NCBI RefSeq assembly: GCF_002849715.1 | Contig: NZ_CP018863.1 | Location: forward strand, 4,030,001 to 4,094,000 | Source of the DNA: Arthrobacter crystallopoietes | GTDB lineage: Bacteria; Actinomycetota; Actinomycetes; Actinomycetales; Micrococcaceae | Direction: 5' to 3' | DNA length: 64,000 bases | Shown here: positions 18,058 through 27,471 of the stretch, piece after piece | Layout of the letters: every line of letters begins with the position of its first letter | Position numbering within the stretch: position 1 is the stretch's first letter | Made by a program: the position numbers and the translations under genes | The notes under the pieces: model-generated | The model's database searches: none | What the model was told of the DNA's origin: nothing | The model's input: the letters and a program-made list of their open reading frames with translations, nothing else

Positions 18058-19419
18058 ATGGACAGACGGATCTTCGGCATCGAGACCGAGTTTGGCATCT
18101 CCTATTCTGCGCCGGACTCGCGTCCGCTGTCGCCGGAGGAAGTGGCCCGCTACCTGTTCCGCAAGGTAGTGACGTGGGGACGGTCTTCGAATGTCTTCCT
18201 GACCAACGGCTCGCGGCTGTATCTGGATGTCGGATCGCATCCGGAATATGCCACCGCAGAGTGCGACGACGTAGCACAGTTGATCGCCCAGGACCGCGCT
18301 GGAGAGCTGATCCTCGAAGACCTTATGAACGAGGCGCAGGACCGATTGCGGCACGAGGGCTTTGACGGCAGTGTCTACCTTTTCAAAAACAACACGGACT
18401 CCGCCGGAAATTCCTACGGCAGCCATGAGAACTATCTGATCCCGAGGAAACTCGAGTTCTCCCGGCTCGCGGACATTCTGATTCCGTTCCTGGTCACCCG
18501 CCAGGTCCTGGTGGGGGCCGGTAAGGTGCTGAAGACCCAGAACGGGTCGATCTACGCGTTTTCCCAGCGGGCGGACCATATCTGGGAAGGCGTCTCTTCC
18601 GCTACTACGCGTTCCCGCCCCATCATCAATACCCGTGATGAGCCGCACGCGGACGCCGAGTACTACCGCCGTCTGCACGTCATCAACGGGGACTCGAACA
18701 TGTGCGAGACAACCACCATGCTCAAGATCGGTTCGGTGGATCTTCTGCTGCGGATGATCGAAGCCGGTGTGATCATGCGCGACCTCCGGCTGGAGAATCC
18801 CATCCGCAGCATCCGGGATATCTCCCACGACCTGACCGGTTCCAAACCGCTCAAGCTTGCAAATGGGAAGGAAATGAGCGCCCTTCAGATGCAGCAGGAA
18901 TACTTGGACAAAGCCCGGGAGTTCGTTCGTACCAACGGCGCGCACAGTCCCCATGTGGAACGGATTCTTGATCTGTGGAAACGCACTCTTGCAGCGGTCG
19001 AAGCGCAGGATTATTCGGGAATTGACACGGAGATTGACTGGGCGATTAAGAAGAAGCTGATTGACCGCTTCAGCCAGCGCCATGGGCTGGACCTGGATTC
19101 AGCCAGGATTTCGCAGCTGGACCTGACGTACCATGACATCTCACGGCGCCGCGGGCTGTTTTTCCTGCTTCAGGCGCGTGGCGAAGCCGCTCGTGTAGTA
19201 CAGGAACCCGAGGTGAAATCTGCAGTCGACAATCCGCCGCAGACCACCCGTGCCAAGCTCCGCGGTGATTTTGTCCGTGCCGCGCGCGAACACGGGCGGG
19301 ATTTCACGGTGGACTGGGTCCATCTGAAGCTCAATGACCGCTCCCAGCAGACCATCCTGTGCAAGGATCCCTTTAAGAACGTTGATGACAGGGTCGAGGC
19401 TCTGCTGGCCTCACTTTGA
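18058..19419 (+). CDS. pafA: Pup--protein ligase
   Basis: ATP-dependent ligase that phosphorylates the C-terminal Glu of Pup and forms an isopeptide bond with a substrate lysine. 453 residues, typical for PafA. The start [14 protein letters not shown] contains the Mg-binding Glu residues; [38 protein letters not shown] and DDRVEALL near the C-terminus match the family. It lacks the loop that marks dop. It is separated from prcA by a single base, and closes the compact mpa-dop-pup-prcB-prcA-pafA run. Confidence 0.96.
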   Translation: MDRRIFGIETEFGISYSAPDSRPLSPEEVARYLFRKVVTWGRSSNVFLTNGSRLYLDVGSHPEYATAECDDVAQLIAQDRAGELILEDLMNEAQDRLRHEGFDGSVYLFKNNTDSAGNSYGSHENYLIPRKLEFSRLADILIPFLVTRQVLVGAGKVLKTQNGSIYAFSQRADHIWEGVSSATTRSRPIINTRDEPHADAEYYRRLHVINGDSNMCETTTMLKIGSVDLLLRMIEAGVIMRDLRLENPIRSIRDISHDLTGSKPLKLANGKEMSALQMQQEYLDKAREFVRTNGAHSPHVERILDLWKRTLAAVEAQDYSGIDTEIDWAIKKKLIDRFSQRHGLDLDSARISQLDLTYHDISRRRGLFFLLQARGEAARVVQEPEVKSAVDNPPQTTRAKLRGDFVRAAREHGRDFTVDWVHLKLNDRSQQTILCKDPFKNVDDRVEALLASL

Positions 19420-19509
19420 GGAACTGCCCAGCTATCTCTGTCACAATATGACCAACGCGGGTCCATCGGATCTGCCATGCCCCCGACAGCACCTCACGAA
19501 AGTTGAAAT

Positions 19510-20424
19510 GTGCGCAAAATACTAGCGACCATGCTGCCCTTTGCACTGTTGCTTACTGCATGCAGCAGCGCCGACAGCGAAGGCTCCGGTTCGGACAGTC
19601 TGGATGACGTGACCATCACCGCAGCTGATGCCGGTTCCGCCCCTAAAGTCGAGTTCGATGCACCCTTGGAATTGCCGGAATCCACGGCCAAGGTAGTCGA
19701 TGAGGGCGAAGGCGAAGGCGCCGTCGACGGGCAATGGATCCGCTACCAGTTGATGGCCGTCGACGCGGTGACCGGTGAACAGCTCGGGGAGACCTACTCC
19801 GGTATTGCCGCGCAGACGCTCGAGCTCAACGAACAGTTCAAGTCCGTCGATCCGGCCCTCTACGACGCCCTCATCGGGGCGAAGGCCGGCTCCCAGATCG
19901 CCTACTACGCCACTCCTCCGGAGCAGGCTTCGGCCAGTGCCCCTGCTTCCAGCCCGCAGCTGCTTGTCGTTTCAGTCCAGCAGGTCAAAGACAAGGCGGT
20001 GAAAGCCGAACCCGCAGAGGTAGCCGAGTTGGAGAAGGCAGGGAAGCTGCCCGAGATCAGCTTCGATAAGGACGGCGTCCCGTCAGTCAAGATACCGGAA
20101 GGCGCTCAGGCTCCGGAGGACCTCATTGTCCAAGTGATCGAGGAGGGCGACGGCAAGGAAGCCACTGCCGAGAGCACCGTCAAAGCGAACTATGCCGGCT
20201 GGAACTGGGCCGAAGGCAAGGAGTTCGACTCAAGTTTTTCCCGCGGCGAGCCGACTGAGTTTCCGCTCAACGGGGTCATCGAAGGCTGGACCAAGGGGCT
20301 GACCGGGCTCAAGGAAGGGGCAAAAGTTATGCTGTCCATTCCTACGGAACTAGCATATGTCCAAGGGCAAGGGGACGCGTCAGGAGACTTGATCTTCTAC
20401 GTCGAACTGGTCGAAGTAAAGTAA
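19510..20424 (+). CDS. FKBP-type peptidyl-prolyl isomerase lipoprotein
   Basis: Predicted exported lipoprotein of 304 residues. It begins with GTG; the signal peptide ends in a lipobox LLTAC, so the mature protein would be lipid-anchored at Cys17 and act outside the membrane on prolyl bonds during folding. The C-terminal half (about residues 200-304) is a recognisable FKBP domain (VKANYAGWNWAEGKEFDSSF, VIEGWTKGLTGLKEGAKVML). The first half (about 55-155) looks like a diverged second FKBP-like domain, with a Ser/Ala-rich insert. A soluble FKBP gene follows 36 bases later. Both are regularly found after pafA in related genomes, as far as I recall. Confidence 0.85.
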   Translation: MRKILATMLPFALLLTACSSADSEGSGSDSLDDVTITAADAGSAPKVEFDAPLELPESTAKVVDEGEGEGAVDGQWIRYQLMAVDAVTGEQLGETYSGIAAQTLELNEQFKSVDPALYDALIGAKAGSQIAYYATPPEQASASAPASSPQLLVVSVQQVKDKAVKAEPAEVAELEKAGKLPEISFDKDGVPSVKIPEGAQAPEDLIVQVIEEGDGKEATAESTVKANYAGWNWAEGKEFDSSFSRGEPTEFPLNGVIEGWTKGLTGLKEGAKVMLSIPTELAYVQGQGDASGDLIFYVELVEVK

Positions 20425-20460
20425 CAACAAGCCACAACCGCTAGGAAAGGTACCCTAAAC

Positions 20461-20856
20461 ATGTCGTTTGGACAGCGCGAATACGATCGCCAGAAGCCCG
20501 AAATCGATTTCCCGGGCACGGCTGCCCCCACTGAGCTGGGCATCGAGGACCTCATCGTCGGTACCGGTGCAGAGGCCAAGCCCGGGGACACCGTCTCCAC
20601 ACACTATGTGGGTGTGGCGTGGTCCACCGGCGAAGAATTCGATGCTTCCTGGAACCGCGGCCAACCGCTCGACTTCCGCGTAGGCGTTGGCCAGGTTATC
20701 CAAGGCTGGGACCAGGGCCTGCTGGGCATGAAGGTCGGCGGCCGCCGCCGTCTCGAGATCCCCTCGGAGCTTGCCTACGGCGAACGGGGCGCAGGTGGCG
20801 CCATCGCACCGGGTGAGTCACTGATCTTCGTAGTCGACCTGCTGGGCGTGCGGTAA
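20461..20856 (+). CDS. FKBP-type peptidyl-prolyl cis-trans isomerase
   Basis: Single-domain cytoplasmic FKBP of 131 residues without a signal peptide. All hallmark segments are present: GDTVSTHYVGVAWSTGEEFD, DFRVGVGQVIQGWDQGLLGM (with the active-site Trp), RRRLEIPSELAYGERGAGG and SLIFVVDLLGV. The ATG at 20461 is preceded by AGGAAAGG at good spacing. It lies just after the lipoprotein FKBP, probably in the same transcript, and before a 15-bp hairpin. Confidence 0.93.
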   Translation: MSFGQREYDRQKPEIDFPGTAAPTELGIEDLIVGTGAEAKPGDTVSTHYVGVAWSTGEEFDASWNRGQPLDFRVGVGQVIQGWDQGLLGMKVGGRRRLEIPSELAYGERGAGGAIAPGESLIFVVDLLGVR

Positions 20857-20875
20857 CCGCTTCAGAGGCCTAGTC

Positions 20876-20914
20876 GCGGGCGGAGTAACGTTAGTTCATC
20901 GTTACTCCGCCCGC
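20876..20914 (+). terminator. Hairpin after the FKBP genes
   Basis: Perfect 15-bp inverted repeat (20876-20890 with 20900-20914) with a 9-base loop, 20 bases after the FKBP stop. No U tract follows. It may be an intrinsic terminator of the U-less type often proposed in actinobacteria, or an mRNA 3'-end stabiliser. Confidence 0.6.
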
Positions 20915-20962
20915 CGTCGTTAACTTCGCTTGCATCGTGAAGCTGGAAGTACCCTTGAGGCT

Positions 20963-22960
20963 ATGTCCGCGTCCAAAACCGAACGCCTGCTTAATCTTCT
21001 GATCGCGCTGCTGGAACGCAGACGCGGGTACAGCAAAGAAGAGCTACGCGCGCTGATACCTCCCTATAAAGAGGCTTCGAGCGAGGAGGCCTTTAACAGG
21101 CTGTTCGAACGGGACAAGGACGACCTGCGCGAAATGGGCATCCCGGTCCAGACCTTCATCGAGGATGCTTTCTTTGACCTGGACTCTGGTGTTACGCGCT
21201 ACCGCATCGACCGCGAAACCTATCGTCTCCCCGAGCTCTCTTTCACTCCGGAGGAATCGGCTGTGCTTTCGCTGGCTTCGCGCATCTGGCAGCAGGCCTC
21301 GCTTGGCTCCGCCGCAGCCAGGGCAGTACGCCGGCTGGACGTCCGCGGCGCCTTGGCGGAAGGCGATTCCCTGATCGGAATTGAACCCCGAATCCGCACG
21401 GCTGAGCCAGCATTCGACGAGCTGCTGAAGGCCGTCATGGACAGATATCCGGTGTCGTTCGAATACCGGGCGGCCAGTTCGGGCGGAGTGTCGGTACGGC
21501 ACGTCGAACCATGGGGTTTGGGCAACCGCTTCGGCCATTGGTACCTGGTGGGTAATGACCTTGACCGCGGAGACGAACGCACCTTCCGCTTGACTCGGAT
21601 AACTTCGAAGGTCAAGAAGCTCTCCGGCACTTACCTGGTTCCCGAAGAGTTCACCATGCGCGCGGCGCTGGAGTCGTTGGTCCCCGACAGGCAGCAGGGC
21701 ACCGCCACCCTGCTCCTTCGGCAAGGGCACGCACATTCTCTTCGGACCGCCGCATCCACTGTGGATGCAGGGCCTCACGGCTGGGATACCGTGACCTGCA
21801 CGTTCGGTGATATCGAGACCTTTGCCGAAGAGGTTGCCTCTCATGGAGCGAATGCCTATGCGGTCGATCCGGTCGAGCTGAAGGACGCCGTCATCCGGCG
21901 TTTCAACGGTGCGCTTGAGTCGATGACCCAAGCACCGCCGTCGTACGATCTCGGCTCCACAGCGAGACCGGCACGGACAAAATCTTCATCCTTGGACCGC
22001 CTTCCGCGGCTCCTCGATCTGGTGTCCTATGTGAGCGCCCATCCAGGTGCACCTCTGAACGAGACCGCAGAGAAGTTCGGAGTGAGCCCGGATCAGCTGG
22101 GCAAGGATCTCAGCCTCCTTTTTGTCTGCGGGGCTCCCGGCTATGGGCCGGACCAGCTGATCGACGCCTACTGGGAGGACGGCTCCATCTATATCGGCAA
22201 TGCCGACGAGATAGCCCAGCCCGTTCGGCTGAGTATCGACGAAGCGTTGTCCCTTGTGGTGGGCCTGCAGGCGTTGGAAACCGTTCCGGGAGTGGGGGAC
22301 CGGCCCGCACTGCGGAGCGCGCTGAGCAAACTGCTGGACGCGACCGGCGGCGACCGTGGCCTGCACCGTGCCATTGCTGCGGACTTCGACGCCGATACCC
22401 GCACGGAGGAAGTCCTCGCCCTGCAGGACGCCGTGGCTGCCAGCGAGACGCTCACGATTGAGTATCTGGTCCCTTCGCGGGATGAAATGACGGTTCGGGA
22501 CATCGACCCGGTACAGGTGTTCGCTGTCGATGGCCACTGGTACACCGAAGCGTGGTGCCACGGCCAGCAGGCAATCCGGCAGTTCCGGGCGGACAGAATC
22601 CGCTCGCTGCGCAGGACCGGGCAGCACTTCCAGCAGCCCGAGGCGCGGAGTTCGCAATTTCCCCAAGCGCTCTTTACCCCTAGGGACACGGACGAACTTG
22701 TGGTGTTGAAGATCTCATCGCGACTGGCGGAGCTCGCGGAGCACTACAACGCCGAACGCCGCGTCGTTCTGGACAATGGCGACGTTGTGGCGGAGCTTCG
22801 CCTGGGTTCGACGGCGATCATCACGCCTTTGGTAGCCCGTCACGGCGGTGAAGTTACCATCCTCGAGCCCGCGAGCCTCGCACTGGCTGCCCGCGCGTGG
22901 CTTGCGGCTGCGCTGGAGGTCTATTCGGAAAATTCAAAGCTGGACGGACTAGACTCGTAA
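20963..22960 (+). CDS. pafBC: PafBC, fused WYL-domain DNA-damage response activator
   Basis: Transcription activator of the LexA-independent DNA damage response in actinobacteria. Mycobacteria have separate PafB and PafC; here one 665-residue protein holds two copies of the HTH-WYL-WCX arrangement. Copy 1 starts MSASKTERLLNLLIALLER (HTH) with a WYL region around FEYRAASSGGVSVRHVEPWG and HWYLVGND (about residues 155-205). Copy 2 starts near RLPRLLDLVSYVSAHPG (about 350) with its WYL region at IEYLVPSRDEM...GHWYTEAWCHG (about 505-545). The natural fusion is known from Arthrobacter, so this is not an assembly artefact. The start at 20963 avoids an 11-residue upstream extension with no homology. 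Confidence 0.92.
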   Translation: MSASKTERLLNLLIALLERRRGYSKEELRALIPPYKEASSEEAFNRLFERDKDDLREMGIPVQTFIEDAFFDLDSGVTRYRIDRETYRLPELSFTPEESAVLSLASRIWQQASLGSAAARAVRRLDVRGALAEGDSLIGIEPRIRTAEPAFDELLKAVMDRYPVSFEYRAASSGGVSVRHVEPWGLGNRFGHWYLVGNDLDRGDERTFRLTRITSKVKKLSGTYLVPEEFTMRAALESLVPDRQQGTATLLLRQGHAHSLRTAASTVDAGPHGWDTVTCTFGDIETFAEEVASHGANAYAVDPVELKDAVIRRFNGALESMTQAPPSYDLGSTARPARTKSSSLDRLPRLLDLVSYVSAHPGAPLNETAEKFGVSPDQLGKDLSLLFVCGAPGYGPDQLIDAYWEDGSIYIGNADEIAQPVRLSIDEALSLVVGLQALETVPGVGDRPALRSALSKLLDATGGDRGLHRAIAADFDADTRTEEVLALQDAVAASETLTIEYLVPSRDEMTVRDIDPVQVFAVDGHWYTEAWCHGQQAIRQFRADRIRSLRRTGQHFQQPEARSSQFPQALFTPRDTDELVVLKISSRLAELAEHYNAERRVVLDNGDVVAELRLGSTAIITPLVARHGGEVTILEPASLALAARAWLAAALEVYSENSKLDGLDS

Positions 22961-22962
22961 GC

Positions 22963-23304
22963 ATGTCATGGTGGTTCTGGATTCTGCTCTGGGTTGCGCT
23001 TTGTGCCCTCGCGTTGCTCTTCGTCGTTTACCTGGGTTTTCGGCTCTTCCGCCAAGTAAAGGCAACTCTGCAGGATTTCGAGGTGGCGGCAGGCAAGCTC
23101 GGCTCGGGTTTCGACGTCCCCGGCAGCACCGGGGCAGCAGAACCGCGCACCATTGTTTCGGGAGTCTTTCTTGACCCCGCGGAAGCACGGGAAATCTACG
23201 TTTCGGGCAAGGCGGAACGACGCGAGGCTAGACGGCTCAAACGCGTGGCCCGACGGGCTGCCGCCGGGCAGAGGCAGTCCCTCAGGGACGTCAGGCTTTC
23301 ATAA
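22963..23304 (+). CDS. Small membrane-anchored hypothetical protein
   Basis: 113-residue protein with one N-terminal transmembrane helix (WWFWILLWVALCALALLFV, residues ~3-21), a short helical linker containing LQDFEVAAGKLGSGF, and a very basic C-terminus rich in Arg/Lys (ERREARRLKRVARRAAAG). The basic tail is probably cytoplasmic. I do not recognise the family. The start codon lies two bases after the pafBC stop, and tatA follows 34 bases later, so it is likely co-transcribed with both. Its position next to tatA-tatC suggests, but does not show, a role at the membrane. Confidence 0.75.
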   Translation: MSWWFWILLWVALCALALLFVVYLGFRLFRQVKATLQDFEVAAGKLGSGFDVPGSTGAAEPRTIVSGVFLDPAEAREIYVSGKAERREARRLKRVARRAAAGQRQSLRDVRLS

Positions 23305-23338
23305 CGTAAGATGTACTCGAAACGAAAGGAACCATCCA

Positions 23339-23620
23339 ATGGGACGACTCTTCGACAACCCCTGGACAATCATCATTCTCGTCATCATTGTCCTGCTGCT
23401 CTTCGGAGCCCCCAAGCTCCCGGGTCTTGCCCGCAGCGTGGGTCAGTCGATGCGGATCTTCAAGTCCGAAGTCAAGCAGATGAAGGATGAGAACCCGTCC
23501 AAGGATGACACCGACGACGACGCCGTTGAAGGCCGCGTGGTGAATCCGCCCCGAAACCAGAACAACCGGGATCAGGCACCGAACGCGAACGGCGGAACTC
23601 CGCCGCCCAACCAGCAGTAA
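23339..23620 (+). CDS. tatA: Sec-independent translocase subunit TatA
   Basis: Pore-forming component of the twin-arginine pathway, which exports folded proteins. 93 residues: a short N-terminus, one transmembrane helix (PWTIIILVIIVLLLFGAPKL) with the conserved Phe-Gly hinge, an amphipathic helix (LPGLARSVGQSMRIFKSEVK) and a disordered acidic/Pro-Asn-rich tail. AAAGGA precedes the ATG at 23339; the longer frame upstream overlaps the preceding gene. tatC starts five bases after the stop. No tatB is seen here, in line with a split tat system in actinobacteria. Confidence 0.95.
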   Translation: MGRLFDNPWTIIILVIIVLLLFGAPKLPGLARSVGQSMRIFKSEVKQMKDENPSKDDTDDDAVEGRVVNPPRNQNNRDQAPNANGGTPPPNQQ

Positions 23621-23625
23621 GGCCA

Positions 23626-24471
23626 ATGTCTCGAGGTAAAGGCCGCAAAGCCAATCCTGAAGGACGGATGGCGCTCAAAGAGCACATCAAAGAATTCCGG
23701 AACCGGCTGATTGTATCCGGCATTGCTATTCTTCTGGGCGCCATCGGGGGATGGTTCCTTTACGACCCGGTAATGGTCGCAGTCCAGCAACCGCTGATCG
23801 AAATTTCGTCCGTTGAGGGCCGCCGTGCGGAAATCAACTACGGCAGCGTAGGTTCTCCGTTCGATCTGAAAATTCAGGTCTCCCTGTTTCTGGGCTTTCT
23901 CGTCAGCTCGCCGATCTGGATTTACCAGATCTGGGCCTTCATCACGCCAGGCTTGAAACAGAAAGAGCGGCGCTACACACTCGGTTTTATGGTGGCCGCT
24001 GTGCCCTTGTTTCTGCTGGGCATCTACTTTGGCTGGATTGTGCTGCCGGAGATCGTCAAGGTTCTCACCATGTTCACGCCCGTAGGAGGCGTGAACCAGA
24101 TCCTGGCAACGGACTACCTGACCTTTGTCATGCGTATGTTCCTATCCCTGGGCGTGGCTTTCCTCCTGCCGGTGGTCCTGGTCGGGGTCAACTTCGCCGG
24201 CCTCGTCAGCGGACGGCAAGTCATCAAGAGCTGGCGCATCGTTGTCTTCGTTGTATGTGTGGTTGCCGCGATGGCAGCGCCCGGTCCGGATGCCATGTCC
24301 ATGTTCCTGCTGGCGGGGCCGCTGCTGGCCCTGTTCTTCGTCGCCGTCGGCGTGTGCCTGCTCAACGACAAGCGTCGTGCACGGAAGAAGAAGGAACGTG
24401 AGGAGGAAGTGGAAGCGTCTGCAGACAAGGCAACACCGCTGACTGATCTTGAGGGTCCTGCAGAGGCCTGA
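23626..24471 (+). CDS. tatC: Sec-independent translocase subunit TatC
   Basis: Six-pass membrane receptor for twin-arginine signal peptides. 281 residues with the characteristic N-terminal segment ALKEHIKEFRNRLIVSG, the conserved periplasmic/cytoplasmic loop FDLKIQVSLFLGFLVSSPIW, and YQIWAFITPGLKQKERRYTL. The C-terminus is a charged Lys/Glu-rich tail. The first ATG gives a 14-residue N-terminal extension; an internal ATG at 23668, preceded by AAGGACGG, is a possible alternative start that begins exactly at the family core. Confidence 0.95.
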   Translation: MSRGKGRKANPEGRMALKEHIKEFRNRLIVSGIAILLGAIGGWFLYDPVMVAVQQPLIEISSVEGRRAEINYGSVGSPFDLKIQVSLFLGFLVSSPIWIYQIWAFITPGLKQKERRYTLGFMVAAVPLFLLGIYFGWIVLPEIVKVLTMFTPVGGVNQILATDYLTFVMRMFLSLGVAFLLPVVLVGVNFAGLVSGRQVIKSWRIVVFVVCVVAAMAAPGPDAMSMFLLAGPLLALFFVAVGVCLLNDKRRARKKKEREEEVEASADKATPLTDLEGPAEA

Positions 24472-24474
24472 GCC

Positions 24475-24494
24475 GGTGGAAGCGCTCTTCCGCC
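24475..24494 (+). terminator. Weak hairpin after tatC
   Basis: 8-bp stem (24475-24482 with 24487-24494, one G-U pair) with a CGCT loop, four bases after the tatC stop. No U tract follows. It may end the tat transcript ahead of the helicase promoter. Confidence 0.3.
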
Positions 24495-24506
24495 GGCTAA
24501 TACCAT

Positions 24507-24512
24507 TAGGCT
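24507..24512 (+). promoter_or_regulatory. -10 element of a leaderless helicase transcript
   Basis: TAGGCT lies exactly six bases before the helicase ATG at 24519, and no Shine-Dalgarno sequence is present. Transcription would begin at the A of ATG. Confidence 0.4.
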
Positions 24513-24518
24513 TCTAAT

Positions 24519-27353
24519 ATGAGTTCCCCATCCGAGCGGTACAGGGCGGCAACAGCAAGAGCAGCCCATGCCAAGACCAAGCTCTTCGCGTTTACGCAAA
24601 CCCTGGGATTCGAACTGGATCCCTTCCAGCGGGAGGCCTGCGAGGCACTGGAACGGGGCAGGGGAGTGCTGGTGGCAGCGCCGACCGGGGCCGGGAAGAC
24701 GGTCATCGGTGAATTCGCGGTCTATATGGGTCTGCAACGAGGCCTGAAGGCCTTCTACACCACGCCTATTAAAGCGTTGAGCAACCAGAAGTACACGGAG
24801 TTGGTCCACGTCTATGGTGCCGAACGTGTCGGGCTGCTGACCGGGGATGTTTCCATCAATCCGAACGCGGACGTGGTCGTGATGACCACCGAAGTACTGC
24901 GCAACATGCTCTACGCCAATTCCCAGACACTGGACGAACTGGCCTATGTCGTGATGGATGAGGTCCACTATCTGGCGGACCGTTTCCGCGGCGCAGTCTG
25001 GGAAGAAGTCATCATCCATCTGCCCAGCAGCGTGCAGTTGGTATCGCTGTCGGCCACTGTTTCCAACGCGGAGGAGTTCGGCGCCTGGCTCGATACCGTG
25101 CGCGGGGACACGGACGTGGTGGTTTCGGAACACCGGCCCGTGCCGCTGTGGCAGCATGTGATGGTCGGGCCGGATATTCTGGACCTCTTTGCCTCCGACG
25201 TTGCGTTTGATGAGGCGGCACCCGCCATGTCGCCCGGAACCGGAACCGGAGCCGCGGACCGCTTCGAGGTGAACCCCGAACTGCTGGAGCTGGCGTACTC
25301 CGAGCAGAAGCTCAACCGGGCCGCCAATTGGGGACGTGCCGGAGCACGCCGGGGCAAACGCGCACCGACGAGGCCGCAGCAGCCAATGAGCCGGGTGCGC
25401 AGGGCCTCGCGTCCGCAGGTCATTGCGCGTCTCGATAAGGAAGGACTGCTTCCGGCGATCACCTTCATTTTTTCGCGGAACGGGTGCGATGCGGCCGTCA
25501 GGCAATGCTTGGATGCCGGATTGTGGCTGACCACCGAGGCTGAGCGCGATGAGATCGTCCGGCGGGTGGATGAAGCGGCCCAGGACATTCCCGAGGAAGA
25601 TCTGGGTGTGCTCGGTTTCTGGACCTGGCGCGAGGGGCTGGTGCGGGGTCTGGCGGCCCACCATGCCGGCATGCTGCCGACCTTCAAAGAGGTGGTGGAG
25701 AAGCTATTCGCGGACGGCTTCGTCAAGGCCGTCTTCTCCACCGAAACACTGGCTCTGGGCGTGAATATGCCCGCCCGAACCGTGGTGCTGGAAAAGCTGG
25801 ACAAGTTCAATGGCGAAGCCCACGTTAACATCACGGCCGGCGAGTACACCCAGCTGACCGGCAGGGCCGGCCGCAGGGGCATCGACGTCGAGGGCCATGC
25901 GGTTGTCCTCTGGCAGCCGGGAACGGATCCTGCGGCGGTGGCCGGTCTTGCCTCGCGCCGCACCTATCCGCTCAATTCCAGCTTCCGTCCGACCTACAAT
26001 ATGTCGATCAATCTCATCGCCCAGTTCGGCCGGCCAAAGGCTCGCGAAATACTCGAAACTTCCTTTGCCCAGTTCCAAGCGGACAGGTCCGTGGTGGGAC
26101 TCGCGAAACAAGTTCGCAGCCGGGAAGAATCTCTTGCCGGCTACGCCAAATCCATGACGTGCCATCTCGGCGACTTCACCGAGTACGCGCGATTGCGGCG
26201 GGAACTGAAAGAGGTGGAAACCCAATCGGCGAAGTCCCGGACCCGGCACCTGCGTTCCGCGGCAGCCGCTTCTCTCGAACGTCTGCGCCGGGGCGACATC
26301 ATCGATATTCCCGGCGGACGTAGCGAGGGATACGCCGTGGTCCTGACTCCGGACGCGTCCGGCTTCGAGCCACGGCCCACAGTCTTGACGATGGACAAGC
26401 AGATCCGGCGAATTTCGGCCCAGGATCTCGAAGGGCCGGTCGAGGTCCTGTCCACTATCCGTGTGCCGAAGGCGTTCAACAGCCGCAGCCCCAAGGAACG
26501 CCGCGATCTGGCGTCGTCGCTGCGCAATGCGCTGCATGAAAACAGGCCGCCTCGGAGGGGAAGCGACCGTCACAACTTTGCAGTGCCGGGTTCGGAACGG
26601 CAGGAACAGCAGATTACGGAGCTGCGTCGGAAACTTAGGTCCCACCCTTGCCATGGCTGCAGCGACCGTGAAGACCATGCCCGCTGGTCCGAACGCTGGT
26701 GGAAGCTCCGGCGGGAAACGGACCAATTAATGGGGCAGATCCAGGGCCGTACCAATACCATCGCTAAAACCTTTGACCGTGTCTGCGACCTGCTCGACAC
26801 CTATGACTACCTCGAAACACATCCGGACGGCAGAGTCACAATCAGCGCGGCTGGCAACAGACTCCGCCGGATTTACGGCGACCGCGACCTGCTCGTGGCG
26901 TTGTGTATTGAAAACGGTGCTTTCGAAGACCTGGACGCCGCCGAATTCGCCGCTTTCGTCTCCTGTCTCGTTTTCCAAGCCAAACGGGAGGAGACCGGCA
27001 TCCGGCCGAAGATGCCGAGCGTGTCGCTGGAAACGGCGGTCGATATTGCCGTCAGAGAGTGGTCGGTCCTGACCGACAGGGAGGAACAGCACAAGCTGCC
27101 TCTCAGCGGCGAACCAGAGCTTGGCCTCATCTGGCCCATGTACAAGTGGGCGCAGGGACGGTCCCTGCTGGCAGCCCTCCAAGGGACTGAACTGGCGGCA
27201 GGAGACTTCGTGCGTTGGGCCAAGCAGGTCATCGATCTGCTTGACCAGCTGGTCAAAGTGCCCGACATTGAACCGAAGATGGCGGCACTCAGCCGGCAGG
27301 CCATCGTTCTGGTCCGGCGCGGTGTGGTCGCCTATTCCGCAGTAGCGGAATAG
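24519..27353 (+). CDS. helY: DEAD/DEAH-box helicase, HelY/Mtr4-like
   Basis: Superfamily 2 RNA helicase of the Ski2/Mtr4 type found in actinobacteria next to tat genes, 944 residues. Motif I is APTGAGKT (residues ~50-57), motif Ia TTPIKALSNQKY, motif II VMDEVHYL (DEVH, ~146), motif III LSATVSN and motif VI QLTGRAGRRGID (~446). A long linker (about 235-310) and the C-terminal DSHCT-like domain (about 745-944) match the family. It is likely to unwind structured RNA in decay or ribosome assembly; the substrate is inferred from the eukaryotic relatives. The helicase seems to have its own promoter. Confidence 0.9.
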   Translation: MSSPSERYRAATARAAHAKTKLFAFTQTLGFELDPFQREACEALERGRGVLVAAPTGAGKTVIGEFAVYMGLQRGLKAFYTTPIKALSNQKYTELVHVYGAERVGLLTGDVSINPNADVVVMTTEVLRNMLYANSQTLDELAYVVMDEVHYLADRFRGAVWEEVIIHLPSSVQLVSLSATVSNAEEFGAWLDTVRGDTDVVVSEHRPVPLWQHVMVGPDILDLFASDVAFDEAAPAMSPGTGTGAADRFEVNPELLELAYSEQKLNRAANWGRAGARRGKRAPTRPQQPMSRVRRASRPQVIARLDKEGLLPAITFIFSRNGCDAAVRQCLDAGLWLTTEAERDEIVRRVDEAAQDIPEEDLGVLGFWTWREGLVRGLAAHHAGMLPTFKEVVEKLFADGFVKAVFSTETLALGVNMPARTVVLEKLDKFNGEAHVNITAGEYTQLTGRAGRRGIDVEGHAVVLWQPGTDPAAVAGLASRRTYPLNSSFRPTYNMSINLIAQFGRPKAREILETSFAQFQADRSVVGLAKQVRSREESLAGYAKSMTCHLGDFTEYARLRRELKEVETQSAKSRTRHLRSAAAASLERLRRGDIIDIPGGRSEGYAVVLTPDASGFEPRPTVLTMDKQIRRISAQDLEGPVEVLSTIRVPKAFNSRSPKERRDLASSLRNALHENRPPRRGSDRHNFAVPGSERQEQQITELRRKLRSHPCHGCSDREDHARWSERWWKLRRETDQLMGQIQGRTNTIAKTFDRVCDLLDTYDYLETHPDGRVTISAAGNRLRRIYGDRDLLVALCIENGAFEDLDAAEFAAFVSCLVFQAKREETGIRPKMPSVSLETAVDIAVREWSVLTDREEQHKLPLSGEPELGLIWPMYKWAQGRSLLAALQGTELAAGDFVRWAKQVIDLLDQLVKVPDIEPKMAALSRQAIVLVRRGVVAYSAVAE

Positions 27354-27471
27354 GCGAGCCGTTCGTTCCCCAAGGCCCATTCATCCACCGAGCCCGCCGC
27401 CGCCAGCTCTGTGCCAACTGGTTCCGGCGTGAAGATGAACTTTTTATTGATTTACCTTTGATTGGAGTTTC

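Noticed and set aside
24114..25664. 516-codon minus-strand frame opposite tatC and helY
   Set aside because: Antisense to two clear genes; composition and lack of motifs show it is a GC-driven shadow.
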